From Roseilinea sp034431495 (lineage in GTDB: Bacteria; Chloroflexota; Anaerolineae; J036; Brachytrichaceae): 48,514 nucleotides of DNA. Below are positions 33,299 to 42,300 of this stretch, piece by piece. How positions within the stretch are numbered: the stretch's first letter is position 1; each line of letters opens with the position of its first letter. The DNA lies in NCBI GenBank assembly GCA_034431495.1, contig DAOUDB010000012.1:1-48514 (forward strand), written 5' to 3'. The translations under genes and the position numbers were made by a program. The notes under the pieces were generated by a model. That model was given only the letters and a program-made list of their open reading frames with translations. It did not search any database and was not told the DNA's origin.

Positions 33299-34837
33299 AT
33301 GGCACTTCTTGGCATCGATCTCGGCACCTCGAGCGTCAAGGCGCTGCTGATTGACGAGCGTGGCAACGCTCTGGCCAGCGCCACGGTGGAATATCCCCTG
33401 AGCGCGCCCAAACCGCTGTGGAGTGAACAAGACCCGGCGGACTGGTGGCGTGGAACCTGCGACGCCGTGCGCGCGGTGATGGCAAAGGCCGGCGTCACCG
33501 GCGCCGCCATCACCGGCATCGGCCTCAGCGGCCAGATGCATGGGCTGACCCTGCTGGACCAGGCCGGCCAGGTGCTGCGCCCGGCCATTTTGTGGAACGA
33601 CCAGCGCACCGGCCCACAATGCGAGACCATCACCCGGCTGGCTGGCGGCAAACAACGCGTGCTCGAACTGACCGCCAACGTGGTGCTGCCCGGCTTCACC
33701 GCGCCCAAGATCGTGTGGGTGCGCGAAAACGAGCCGGATGTGTACATGCGCGTCGCGCATGTGCTGCTGCCCAAGGACTACATCCGCTACAAGCTCAGCG
33801 GCGAGTTCGCCACCGAGGTCAGCGATGCCAGTGGCATGTCGGTGTTCGACGTGCGTCACCGAACCTGGTCCGATGAAATGTTGCGCTTGCTTGACATCCC
33901 GCGCGCGTGGATGCCGCGCTGCGCCGAGTCGCATGAGGTTACGGCGACAGTCTCGGCGGCTGCCGCCGAAGAGATTGGCTTGCGGGCCGGCACGCCCATC
34001 GTGGGCGGCGGCGGCGACAACGCTGCCGGCGCAATCGGCAATGGCGTGGTGCGCGAGGGTATCGTCTCGGCCAGCATCGGCACGTCTGGCGTGGTGTTCG
34101 CCTCGTCCGAGCGCTTTGTCATGGAGCCGGAGGGCAATGTGCACGCGTTTTGCCATGCGCTGCCCGACACGTGGCACGTGATGGGCGTCATGCTATCCGC
34201 CGGCGGCAGCCTGCGCTGGCACCGCGATGTGATCGCCTATGGCGACCCTGGTCTGACCAGCCGGCGCTCTCTCGGCACAGATACCGACCCCTACGACATC
34301 ATGCTGGCGCAGGCGGCACAAGTGCCCCCCGGTGCAGAGGGGCTGGTATTCCTACCCTATCTCACCGGCGAGCGCTGCCCGTATCCCGACCCGCTGGCGC
34401 GCGGCGCATTTGTCGGCCTCACCATTCGGCATACGCAAGCGCATCTCGCCCGCGCCGTGGTGGAAGGCATCACGTTCGGCCTGGCCGACTCGCTGGGTCT
34501 GGTGCGCGGGCTGGGCATTCGTATCGAGGAAGTGCGCGCTGTCGGCGGCGGAGCGCGCAGCGCGATCTGGCGTCAGATTCTTGCTGATGTGTTCCAGACC
34601 GAGATCACACTCATCAACTCATCCGAGGGTGGGGCATTTGGTGTGGCGCTGCTGGCCGGCGTCGGAACCGGCGTGTGGAAAGATGCGCGAGAAGCGTGCG
34701 ACGCCACGCTGAAGGTGACCACGCGCGTCGAGCCGGCCACAGATACCGCCATCCGCGACCGCTACGCCGAGATGTATGCCCGCTACCGCGAGCTATATCC
34801 CGCTCTCAAAGACACCTTTGGTAAACTGGCGGCATGA
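33299..34837 (+). CDS. xylB: Xylulokinase
   Basis: This 512-residue FGGY kinase phosphorylates D-xylulose to xylulose 5-phosphate for the pentose phosphate pathway. It has GIDLGTSSVKALLID (5-19), the substrate motif SGQMHGL (77-83), WNDQRT (99-104), catalytic Asp240 in VGGGGDNAAGAIGNG and AVGGGARSAIWRQILAD. The GQMHG motif is that of true XylB, unlike the kinase at 15156. AGGAGAA at 33289-33295 sets the start. No xylose isomerase is nearby, but ribulose-phosphate 3-epimerase, which uses the same product, lies 0.5 kb downstream on the other strand. The stop codon overlaps a five-codon frame that leads directly into the next gene. Confidence 0.92.
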   Translation: MALLGIDLGTSSVKALLIDERGNALASATVEYPLSAPKPLWSEQDPADWWRGTCDAVRAVMAKAGVTGAAITGIGLSGQMHGLTLLDQAGQVLRPAILWNDQRTGPQCETITRLAGGKQRVLELTANVVLPGFTAPKIVWVRENEPDVYMRVAHVLLPKDYIRYKLSGEFATEVSDASGMSVFDVRHRTWSDEMLRLLDIPRAWMPRCAESHEVTATVSAAAAEEIGLRAGTPIVGGGGDNAAGAIGNGVVREGIVSASIGTSGVVFASSERFVMEPEGNVHAFCHALPDTWHVMGVMLSAGGSLRWHRDVIAYGDPGLTSRRSLGTDTDPYDIMLAQAAQVPPGAEGLVFLPYLTGERCPYPDPLARGAFVGLTIRHTQAHLARAVVEGITFGLADSLGLVRGLGIRIEEVRAVGGGARSAIWRQILADVFQTEITLINSSEGGAFGVALLAGVGTGVWKDAREACDATLKVTTRVEPATDTAIRDRYAEMYARYRELYPALKDTFGKLAA

Positions 34838-34851
34838 CCACGCAGGGTTAA

Positions 34852-35301
34852 ATGCAGACGATCAAATCCCGGTTGGCGCGCTCTGGGTTGGTTGCGCGCC
34901 TGTTTGCCACGCTGTTGTTTGGCGCGTTCATTTATCTGGGCGCCAATGGCATCTCCGACGCGATGGCGATCCTGGTCAACCCTGTGGCAAGCACCTCCCT
35001 GCTGCCGATCAGTGTCGAATCGGCGCAAGCGCGGGCTGTTGCGCTGATGGTCATCAATCTGATGATCGTGCTGAGTGGCGCGGCAGCCATCCTCGGCGCA
35101 TGGCAACGTACGCACCTGCTCTATGGCTGGGTTGTTGTGGCGCTGATGTACGTCGTGCTGGGCGGATATCAGATCGCCAGCGCGCTGATGGAGTTCCACC
35201 GGCCCGAATTTGCCGTCACCGGCCTGGCCTACGTGGCGCTGGCGGCAGCCGCCTGGAGTTTTGGCCGGCGGTTCATGCGCAGCGCGGTTGGCCGGGGCTG
35301 A
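34852..35301 (+). CDS. Small membrane protein of unknown function
   Basis: This 149-residue protein has about four hydrophobic segments (LVARLFATLLFGAFIYLGA, AVALMVINLMIVLSGAAAIL, LYGWVVVALMYVVLGGYQIA, AVTGLAYVALAAAAWSFG) and a basic C-terminus. No family is recognised. It lies 14 bp after xylB. Between them a five-codon frame, MTTQG (34834-34851), starts in the xylB stop codon as ATGA and its TAA abuts this ATG, so translation may be passed along by reinitiation. AGGG at 34844-34847 could also serve as a weak ribosome-binding site. Confidence 0.65.
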   Translation: MQTIKSRLARSGLVARLFATLLFGAFIYLGANGISDAMAILVNPVASTSLLPISVESAQARAVALMVINLMIVLSGAAAILGAWQRTHLLYGWVVVALMYVVLGGYQIASALMEFHRPEFAVTGLAYVALAAAAWSFGRRFMRSAVGRG

Positions 35302-35315
35302 TCCTGCGTGGCCGG

Positions 35316-36002
35316 TCACTCATCGCCCGTGTCATCTGTTGGGCACTGCTGTTGCGCCGCCGCGCGCAGCATGTTCACACTCTCCACCACAGTGTACTTA
35401 TCGTTGAACACTGCTGAACCCACCACGGCAATGCTGGCCCCGGCGTCGCGCACCTCGCAGATGGTGTGGATGTTGATGCCGCCATCCACTTCCAGCTCTG
35501 CCGAAGAGCCGATGCGGTCGAGCATTCGGCGCATGGCCGCGATGCGCTGTGTTGAGAATGGGATGTATTTCTGCCCCCCGAAGCCCGGCTCGACTGTCAT
35601 GATGAGCACCAGATCGACCAGTGGTAGCGCCTCCTCGATCAACGACAGCGGGGTCAATGGGTTGAGCGTGATGCCGACCTGCAAATCCATCTCGCGCAAC
35701 TGGTCGATGGTGGAGTAGAGATGCGGGCAGGTTTCGACATGCACGATCAGCCGCGACACGCCGGCCTGCTTGAAGTCTGCGAAGTAGCGCTCCGGATCGG
35801 TCATCATCAGGTGTGCTTCGCATGGCAGGCGCGTGTGTCGGCGCACGGCGGCGGTCACCAGCGGCCCAAATGTGATATTGGGCACGAAGTGGCCGTCCAT
35901 GATGTCCAGGTGAATCCAATCCACGCCAGCCGCTTCGGCGTCGCGGATTTGCTCGCCGAGCCGGCCAAAATCAGCTGTGTAGATCGAAGGAGATAGTTTC
36001 AT
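35316..36002 (-). CDS. rpe: Ribulose-phosphate 3-epimerase
   Basis: The 228-residue TIM-barrel enzyme interconverts ribulose 5-phosphate and xylulose 5-phosphate. It shows SPSIYTADFGRLGEQI, the metal ligands His31 and Asp33 in HLDIMDGHFVPNITFGP, His64 in EAHLMM, the phosphate loop MTVEPGFGGQ and Asp173 in EVDGGIN. Its start overlaps the stop of the upstream Uma2 gene by 4 bp (ATGA), so it is probably translated by coupling; no separate ribosome-binding site is needed. It converges with the small membrane gene, 14 bp away. Confidence 0.95.
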   Translation of the reverse strand: MKLSPSIYTADFGRLGEQIRDAEAAGVDWIHLDIMDGHFVPNITFGPLVTAAVRRHTRLPCEAHLMMTDPERYFADFKQAGVSRLIVHVETCPHLYSTIDQLREMDLQVGITLNPLTPLSLIEEALPLVDLVLIMTVEPGFGGQKYIPFSTQRIAAMRRMLDRIGSSAELEVDGGINIHTICEVRDAGASIAVVGSAVFNDKYTVVESVNMLRAAAQQQCPTDDTGDE

Positions 36003-36628
36003 GATGTCAGTCCGGCCACTTTGGCAGCGTCGAATACTTCAGCGACTGAAACGCCGAAGCCCGGCAGCAACCTCGATACGGCGGTGTCGCCGCGCGCGAA
36101 CACGCCGTGTTCCGCATAGCGGTCGCCCTCCAGTCGCAGGACGGTGATCGTCTCGCGCTCCGGATCGACGATCCAGTATTCAGGAATGCCGGCCAGCGCA
36201 TATTCGTGACGCTTGCGCACCAGGTCGTGCTGGCGGTTGCTGCTCGCGACTTCCATCACGAGATCAGCCCCTTCAGCGTATTCGTTTCGCAGGCGCGCGA
36301 TATTTGCCGACGAGATGAATAACACGTCTGGCTCGCGATACTTGCCCTCGCGCAGGCGCACTGGAAAGGCAGCCGGCAAAACGATGCCGAGAGATCTGGG
36401 ATCGACAAAACTGAAGAGCGCGCGATAGAGAAAAGCTGTGATGAGTTGATGTAGCGCAGTCGGTATTTCGAGAACCTCGATGCGGCCGTCGCAGAACTCG
36501 ACCGGACGCCTGGTCTCCAGGGCCAGATACTCTTCTTCGCTCCATTCCCCCTGTGGCGGGAACAACAGCGCAACATCCCAGGCCGGCTCGCGCCAGGGCA
36601 GGGTCGAATGTGTTCGGGTCTGTGTCAT
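35999..36628 (-). CDS. Uma2-family PD-(D/E)xK-like protein
   Basis: This 209-residue protein matches the Uma2 (DUF820) family, a restriction-endonuclease-like fold very abundant in cyanobacteria and Chloroflexota. The motifs are EWSEEEYLALE, VEFCDGRIEVLE, HQLITAFLYRALFSFVDP, the catalytic-type strands REPDVLFISSA and ADLVMEVASSN, then RKRHEYALAGIPEYWIVDPE. The Asp, Glu and Lys/Arg pattern suggests a nuclease, but no cellular role is known for the family. TATAAT (36650-36655, minus strand) gives it a short leader of about 15 nt. Its stop codon overlaps the rpe start, an odd pairing of a nuclease-like gene with a metabolic gene. Confidence 0.9.
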   Translation of the reverse strand: MTQTRTHSTLPWREPAWDVALLFPPQGEWSEEEYLALETRRPVEFCDGRIEVLEIPTALHQLITAFLYRALFSFVDPRSLGIVLPAAFPVRLREGKYREPDVLFISSANIARLRNEYAEGADLVMEVASSNRQHDLVRKRHEYALAGIPEYWIVDPERETITVLRLEGDRYAEHGVFARGDTAVSRLLPGFGVSVAEVFDAAKVAGLTS

Positions 36629-36649
36629 CGTGCCCAGTCCTCACGCAGG

Positions 36650-36655
36650 ATTATA
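36650..36655 (-). promoter_or_regulatory. -10 element of the Uma2-rpe pair
   Basis: A consensus TATAAT on the minus strand lies 21 nt before the ATG at 36628. GAGG near the expected 5' end could serve as a weak ribosome-binding site. No matching -35 was found. Confidence 0.5.
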
Positions 36656-36717
36656 GCGACTGACGCGCCGGCATACGGTGCGCCTGCAACGCATCGGGAA
36701 GCGAATGAACGTGCCTG

Positions 36718-37551
36718 TCATGCGTACAACTCCGGCCGGCGGTCGCCGAAGAAGTCCATCTCGAACTCGCCGGGGGTAATCACCAGTCGTTTGGCGCGCG
36801 CCTGCGCCGGTTCGATATCGGCCCAGATGATCTCTTCTGCATTGGGCGAGGCATCGGCCAGGTGTTGGCCGTTTGGCGCGACGATGCAGCTTCGGCCAAT
36901 GTATCGCGCGCCACGCTCCACGCCCACTCGGTTGCAGGCGATCACAAAGACGCGATTCTCGAAGGCGCGCGCCCGGGCTACGAATTCCGGCGCCGTTTCT
37001 GCGCCTGTGGGCCAGTTGGTGGGCAGCGCGATGATGTCCGCGCCGCGCAACGCCAGCGCGCGCGCCGCCTCGGGGAAGCGCAGGTCATAGCAGATCAACA
37101 TGCCGATGCGGCCCGCCGGCGTGTCGAAGACCTGAAAGCCGGTGTCGCCTTTGTGGATGAAGCGATCTGCGCCGCAGTATGGCAGGTGCGCCTTGTGATA
37201 GACGCCGATCACGCCCTGCGGCCCGATCAGCAGCGCCGCGTTGTATACGCGGTTGTCTTCCGCCAGCAGCGCGCCAATCACGCAGTGCATGTTCTGCGCG
37301 GCGCAGCGCGCTGCAATGGCGCGCACGGCGTCGCCGTCCACCGGCTGCGCCAGCGCGCGCGCTTCGTCCAGCGAGCCGACGGTGTAGCCGGCGATGGCGC
37401 ACTCTGGGAACACCACCAGCCCGGCCCCGTTGCCGGCGGCTTGATCGAGCAGCGCCTCGATGCGCGCAACGTTGTGTCCGATGTCGCCCAGATGCGGGTC
37501 GAACTGCGCGGCGGCAACGCGGAGCTGATTTGGCGACACAGGCGGGTTCAT
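36718..37551 (-). CDS. Carbon-nitrogen hydrolase of the nitrilase superfamily
   Basis: The 277-residue amidase-like enzyme has the Glu-Lys-Cys triad: Glu50 in VVFPECAIAGY, Lys120 in GVYHKAHLPYCG and Cys154 in GMLICYDLRFPE. The sequence after the cysteine (ADIIALPTNWPTGAE, ARAFENRVFVIACNRVG) is typical of branches acting on omega-amides or carbamoyl compounds. The exact substrate is open. The start at 37551 overlaps the stop of the upstream peptidase gene by 4 bp (ATGA); longer in-frame readings into that gene are rejected. Coupling with a peptidase gene suggests a role in breaking down peptides or their amide products. Confidence 0.9.
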   Translation of the reverse strand: MNPPVSPNQLRVAAAQFDPHLGDIGHNVARIEALLDQAAGNGAGLVVFPECAIAGYTVGSLDEARALAQPVDGDAVRAIAARCAAQNMHCVIGALLAEDNRVYNAALLIGPQGVIGVYHKAHLPYCGADRFIHKGDTGFQVFDTPAGRIGMLICYDLRFPEAARALALRGADIIALPTNWPTGAETAPEFVARARAFENRVFVIACNRVGVERGARYIGRSCIVAPNGQHLADASPNAEEIIWADIEPAQARAKRLVITPGEFEMDFFGDRRPELYA

Positions 37552-39149
37552 GCTGCGCCTCCGCTCAGCCAGCGCGCGTAGCCGGCTGCGCTCAACTGCT
37601 GCCCGGTGGCATGATGCAGCCAGCCGCGCCAGTCGCGCAGACTGCCGGGCCGGAACACGCGCTCGATCAGATAAGCGCCCACCGCCGGGTCGGTCACATA
37701 GCGCTCGCGCGATCCGTGAACGATATTGGCCAGAATGTGATCGCGCAACTGGATGGACATCATCGCGCCTAGCAGGTAGTTGTGGTAATACACCGGCGCG
37801 GTGGCGATGTGAATCTTGGCGGCCCAGTCCGGCGCATTGCGCCCGTCGGGTCGCCTGACCCCCTGGAAACGCTCCACGATGTCCCACCACAGGCGGTTCA
37901 GGTCCTGCTCGGGGTCGCGGTACAGCGCGCGCTCGAAATGGCTCATCACGAACACCCAGCGCGCAAAGATCAGCGCCGACGAACGGGCCGCTGTTTGAAG
38001 TTCGGATTCAAGCGCGCGCGCGTCGTCAGCCGGCACGCCGGCGTAGCGCGCCAGCCATGCGCTGTCGTGAATCAGGTTGCCGCCCAGAATGGCGATGGCC
38101 TCGGTGGTCAGCGTGTGGGCCGGCTCGCGCAACAGGAACGGCAGAGCCGGGTCGATGTACTTGTCGTACACCGCGTGCCCGAACTCGTGCAGCATGGTGG
38201 TGGCCCAGTGCTCGTTGGGCCGGTTATTGCACAGCACGCGCACGTCGCCCTGCCGGTCGATGTGGATGCAGAAGGCGTGCTGCTGTTTGCCCACGCGCTC
38301 GTACAGGTCGCTGCGCGCCAGAATGTCGTCGATCTCGAGGCCGATGGAGGCGTAGTAGGCGTGGGTCAGGTCTTCCAGATTTTTACTGGCGAAGTGCGGG
38401 TCGAGATTGATCTCCGAAGGCTGGCCTTCCTGGAAGAAGGGGTCGGCGTAGTGCCAGGGGCGCAGGTCTTCCACGGCGATATGAAAGCGCGCTGCCAGGC
38501 TGCGATCCAGCTCGGTCTTGTATGACCGCCAGAGGGGATCTGTGCCGGCTTTCAACTCGTCCAACAAACTGAACAGCTCCGTCTCGTCGAGTTCGTTCAG
38601 CTCGAGTTGCATGGTGTAGAACGTGTCGAAGCCGGCCTGCCGGGCGGCCTGGTTGCGCAGGCGGGCCAGTTCGCGCACATCGTCGGCCACCTGCGCCCCA
38701 ATCTGCTTGCTGGCTTCCCACGCTTCGCGGCGCGCAGCGAGGTCGTTCGATTCGCGCAGCACGGCGCGCAGGTCGTTGTCGGTGATGATCTGACCGCCCA
38801 GTGTGGCACGAAACTGATTGAACGCGCTTTGCACGCGCGTTTCGATTTCGGTGATTCGGGCGATCAGATCGGGGCTGATCTGATAGCCGCGCAGGAAGTT
38901 GCGCAGCAGGATGGCCTGGCGCGACAGCAGCGGCGCGTTGGGGGTCTCGTCCATCAGGGCTGTCAGCGCGCGATAGCGGGCCGGCTCGGCCGCCATCTGA
39001 CGGATGGCAAGCATCTCGGCGGCCCATTGTTGCTCGTAGTCGGGCCGGCTGGTGGTGGAAACAAGCCATTGCAGTTCGTTGGCGCGCGTCAGGCGCGGCG
39101 CGAACTCGGCGGTTTGCTGGTCGATCAAGGTTTGAAGGGGGGTGGTCAT
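37548..39149 (-). CDS. M2/M3-like zinc metallopeptidase
   Basis: This 533-residue, mostly helical gluzincin has the zinc motif TMLHEFGHAVYDKY with His321, Glu322 and His325, and the third ligand is probably Glu350 in HTLTTEAIAILGG. LRPWHYADPFFQE and CIHIDRQGDVRVLCNN are typical of bacterial proteins annotated as M2 (ACE-like) or M3-type oligopeptidases. It has no signal peptide and probably trims short peptides in the cytoplasm. TAGAAT (39184-39189, minus strand) gives a leader of about 28 nt containing a small CCCGG/CCGGG hairpin. The nitrilase-like gene overlaps its end by 4 bp. Confidence 0.88.
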   Translation of the reverse strand: MTTPLQTLIDQQTAEFAPRLTRANELQWLVSTTSRPDYEQQWAAEMLAIRQMAAEPARYRALTALMDETPNAPLLSRQAILLRNFLRGYQISPDLIARITEIETRVQSAFNQFRATLGGQIITDNDLRAVLRESNDLAARREAWEASKQIGAQVADDVRELARLRNQAARQAGFDTFYTMQLELNELDETELFSLLDELKAGTDPLWRSYKTELDRSLAARFHIAVEDLRPWHYADPFFQEGQPSEINLDPHFASKNLEDLTHAYYASIGLEIDDILARSDLYERVGKQQHAFCIHIDRQGDVRVLCNNRPNEHWATTMLHEFGHAVYDKYIDPALPFLLREPAHTLTTEAIAILGGNLIHDSAWLARYAGVPADDARALESELQTAARSSALIFARWVFVMSHFERALYRDPEQDLNRLWWDIVERFQGVRRPDGRNAPDWAAKIHIATAPVYYHNYLLGAMMSIQLRDHILANIVHGSRERYVTDPAVGAYLIERVFRPGSLRDWRGWLHHATGQQLSAAGYARWLSGGAA

Positions 39150-39183
39150 ATGGATTCAGTCCCCGGTATTTGTCCGGGTAACC

Positions 39184-39197
39184 ATTCTAAAACGTTT
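39184..39197 (-). promoter_or_regulatory. -10 element with an adjoining palindrome
   Basis: On the minus strand the palindrome AAACGTTT (39190-39197) directly abuts TAGAAT (39184-39189). AAACGTTT resembles the core of LacI-family operators, so a repressor could block this promoter. The flanks are not symmetric and no LacI-type regulator gene is in the window. Confidence 0.25.
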
Positions 39198-39305
39198 GCC
39201 CCGGGCGGTCGCCATGTGACCATGGGTCGCGTTTTCAAAGGGGAAGTCGCTCCAAGTGCCGCGCGTCTACAAGCCAAAAAGCGCCGAGATGTCCCTTCCG
39301 TCTGG

Positions 39306-39311
39306 TATCAT
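39306..39311 (+). promoter_or_regulatory. -10 element of a leaderless GH13 gene
   Basis: TATCAT lies 7 nt before the ATG at 39319 and no ribosome-binding site is present. The same hexamer precedes the mini-ORF at 10922. No clear -35 is visible. Confidence 0.4.
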
Positions 39312-39318
39312 CTCTGCG

Positions 39319-42300
39319 ATGGAATTCCACATCTCGCGCCCATCCCGTGACCGTTATCAATTTGACGACACGCTGTTTAGCCTGACCGGCAACGCTATCT
39401 TTGCCAACCTGCGCGCCGCGCGCCTGTTCGCGCAGAAGATCAACGAGCAGCGCGACCCGGCTCGCCATCCCGAACAGACGGTGTCCGCTGGCCAGCTTAA
39501 TGCCATGGGGCTGATCGACGAAGTCCTGCATCTCGTAGTGGCCCAGTATCGCCAGCAACGCAACCCGCGCGCGATCGGGCAGGCGCTGGAGTGGCTGGAA
39601 AGCCGGCTGGGGCGCGCGCAGGTTGAAGCAGCCCTGCGCGCATTCGCCGACGAATTCCCCACCGTAGCCGTGTATCGCGCCGGCCTGAGCGTGGAGGACT
39701 ATCTGCGTGGCGAGACAGAGGGCGTGCCCAACCGGCAGGTCGTGCTCGAAGAAATGCTCATGCTGTGGCTGGCCAATCTCAATCCGGCCTACGCCCCGCT
39801 TGGCGAGTTGTTTGACGATGCCCGGCTGGAGCGCGACACGGTGTATGCGCAAATGATGCCAGCGCTGCGCGAATTCTTCGACACCCAGCCCCCCTTTGGG
39901 CCGGATAATCAGAACCTGATTGACATGTTGCGCGCGCCGGCGCTGGCTCATCCGCATTCGCTGATGGAGCAGCTGCAGTTCATCGCTGTCCGTTGGGCCG
40001 GCCTGGTTGGCGAGTATGTGTTCCGCCTGCTCAGCGGCCTCGATGTGATCCGCGAGGAGACCCGCCCGGGCTTCACCGGCCCCGGCCCGGCTCAGGCGCC
40101 GGTCTACGATCATGCCACCCTGGTGGAGATGGGCATTGGCATGCCCGGTCCCGACATTGAGCGCTACAGCCCCGACCGCGACTGGATGCCGCGCCTGGTG
40201 CTCATGGCGAAGAACACCTACGTCTGGCTCGATCAATTGTCACGCAAGTATCAGCGCGAGGTGCGCCGGCTGGATCAAATCCCCGATGAAGAACTGGATC
40301 AACTGGCGCGCTGGGGCGTCACCGGCCTGTGGCTGATTGGCGTGTGGGAACGCAGCCCGGCTTCGCAGCGCATCAAACAATTGTGCGGCAACCCCGATGC
40401 GCTGCCCTCGGCCTATTCACTGTATGACTATCGCATTGCCGATGACCTGGGCGGCCAGGCCGCACTGGACACGCTGCGCGCGCGCGCGGGCCGGCGCGGC
40501 ATCCGTCTGGCCAGCGACATGGTGCCTAACCACATGGGCATCGATTCGCCCTGGGTGGTCAACCATCCTGATTGGTTCATCTCACTGCCGTACCCGCCAT
40601 TTCCCACGTACACGTTCAACGGGCCGGACCTCTCACGCGATGAGCGAGTGGGGGTGTTCATCGAAGATCATTACTACAACCGCACCGATGCTGCCGTCGT
40701 GTTCAAGCGGCTTGATCGCTGGACCGGCAGCGAGCTGTATATCTATCATGGCAACGACGGCACCAGCATGCCGTGGAACGACACGGCCCAGTTGAACTAT
40801 CTCAACCCGGCGGTGCGCGAAGCGGTCATCCAGACCATCCTGCATGTGGCGCGCCAGTTTCCTATCATCCGCTTCGACGCTGCTATGACGCTGGCCAAGC
40901 GGCACTTCCAGCGCCTGTGGTTCCCGGAGCCGGGCACGGGCGGGGCCATCGCCTCGCGCGCCGGTCTGGGCCTGACGCGCCAGCAGTTCGACGAAGCCAT
41001 GCCCGAAGAGTTCTGGCGCGAGGTGGTCGATCGCGTGGCCCGCGAAGCCCCTGACACCTTGCTGCTGGCCGAGGCATTCTGGATGATGGAGGGCTATTTC
41101 GTGCGGTCGCTCGGCATGCACCGCGTGTACAACAGCGCGTTCATGAACATGCTGCGCGACGAAGACAACGCCAAATATCGCCACCTCATCAAGAGCACGC
41201 TGGAGTTCGACCCGCAGATTCTGAAACGCTACGTCAACTTCATGAACAACCCCGACGAGCGCACGGCAGTCGATCAGTTTGGCAAAGGGGACAAGTATTT
41301 CGGCATTTGCACGCTGATGGCAACGCTGCCCGGCCTGCCCATGTTCGGTCACGGGCAGATCGAGGGCTTCGCCGAGAAGTACGGCATGGAGTTTCGCCGG
41401 CCTATGTGGGACGAGCAGGTGGATGGTCACCTGGTCAGCCGGCACGAGCGCGAGATCTTTCCTCTCCTGCACCGGCGCCATCTCTTCTCCGATGTCGAGC
41501 AATTTGTGATGTACGACTTCTTTATGGCGGATGGCGCCGTGTGCGAAGACGTGTTCGCCTTCTCGAACCGGCACGGCGAAGCGCGCGCGCTCGTCGTCTA
41601 TCACAACAAGTTCGCCGAGGCGCGTGGCTGGATTCGCACATCGGTGGCTGCGCTGCGTCCCACGCCCGATGGCGGCCGCGCGCTCGCCCAAACCACGCTG
41701 GCCGAAGGGCTGGGTCTGATTGCCGAAGACGGATGGTTCACCTTGTTCCGCGATCTGGTCACCGGCCTGGAATACATTCGCAACAGCCGCGCGCTGGCCG
41801 AGCAGGGATTGTATGTGGAACTGGAGGCGTACAAGCGCCATGTCTTCCTCGACTTTCGTCAGGTACGGGACGAGGCCGGTCGCTATGCTCAGATCGCCGC
41901 GCATTTGAATGGGCGCGGTGTGCCCAGTGTCGAAGGCGCCATGCGTGATCTGGAGTTGCAGCCGATCCTGCAACCCTTCCGCGCGTTTCTCAACAGCGAA
42001 ACACTGTACCGGCTGATCGAACTGCGCGAGACGGCGCAGACATCCTCGGCGCAGTCCGGCGATTCAGCCGATGCCGCGCCGCAGACTCTGCCGTTGCTGG
42101 ATGAGATTGCCGATCGTGTGGAGCAGGCATACGCAGCAGCGAATGTTTTTGCCGGCGGCAAGGCCGACGCGCATGCTATCGCTGCCGACATCCGGCGCAG
42201 GCTCGCGTCGATGCTGTCCATAGAGCAGGTTGGCGGTCCGGCTCACAACAACGCGGAATATCGCTCGCTGCGCAGAAACGCGCCGACCGACACCGGCTCG

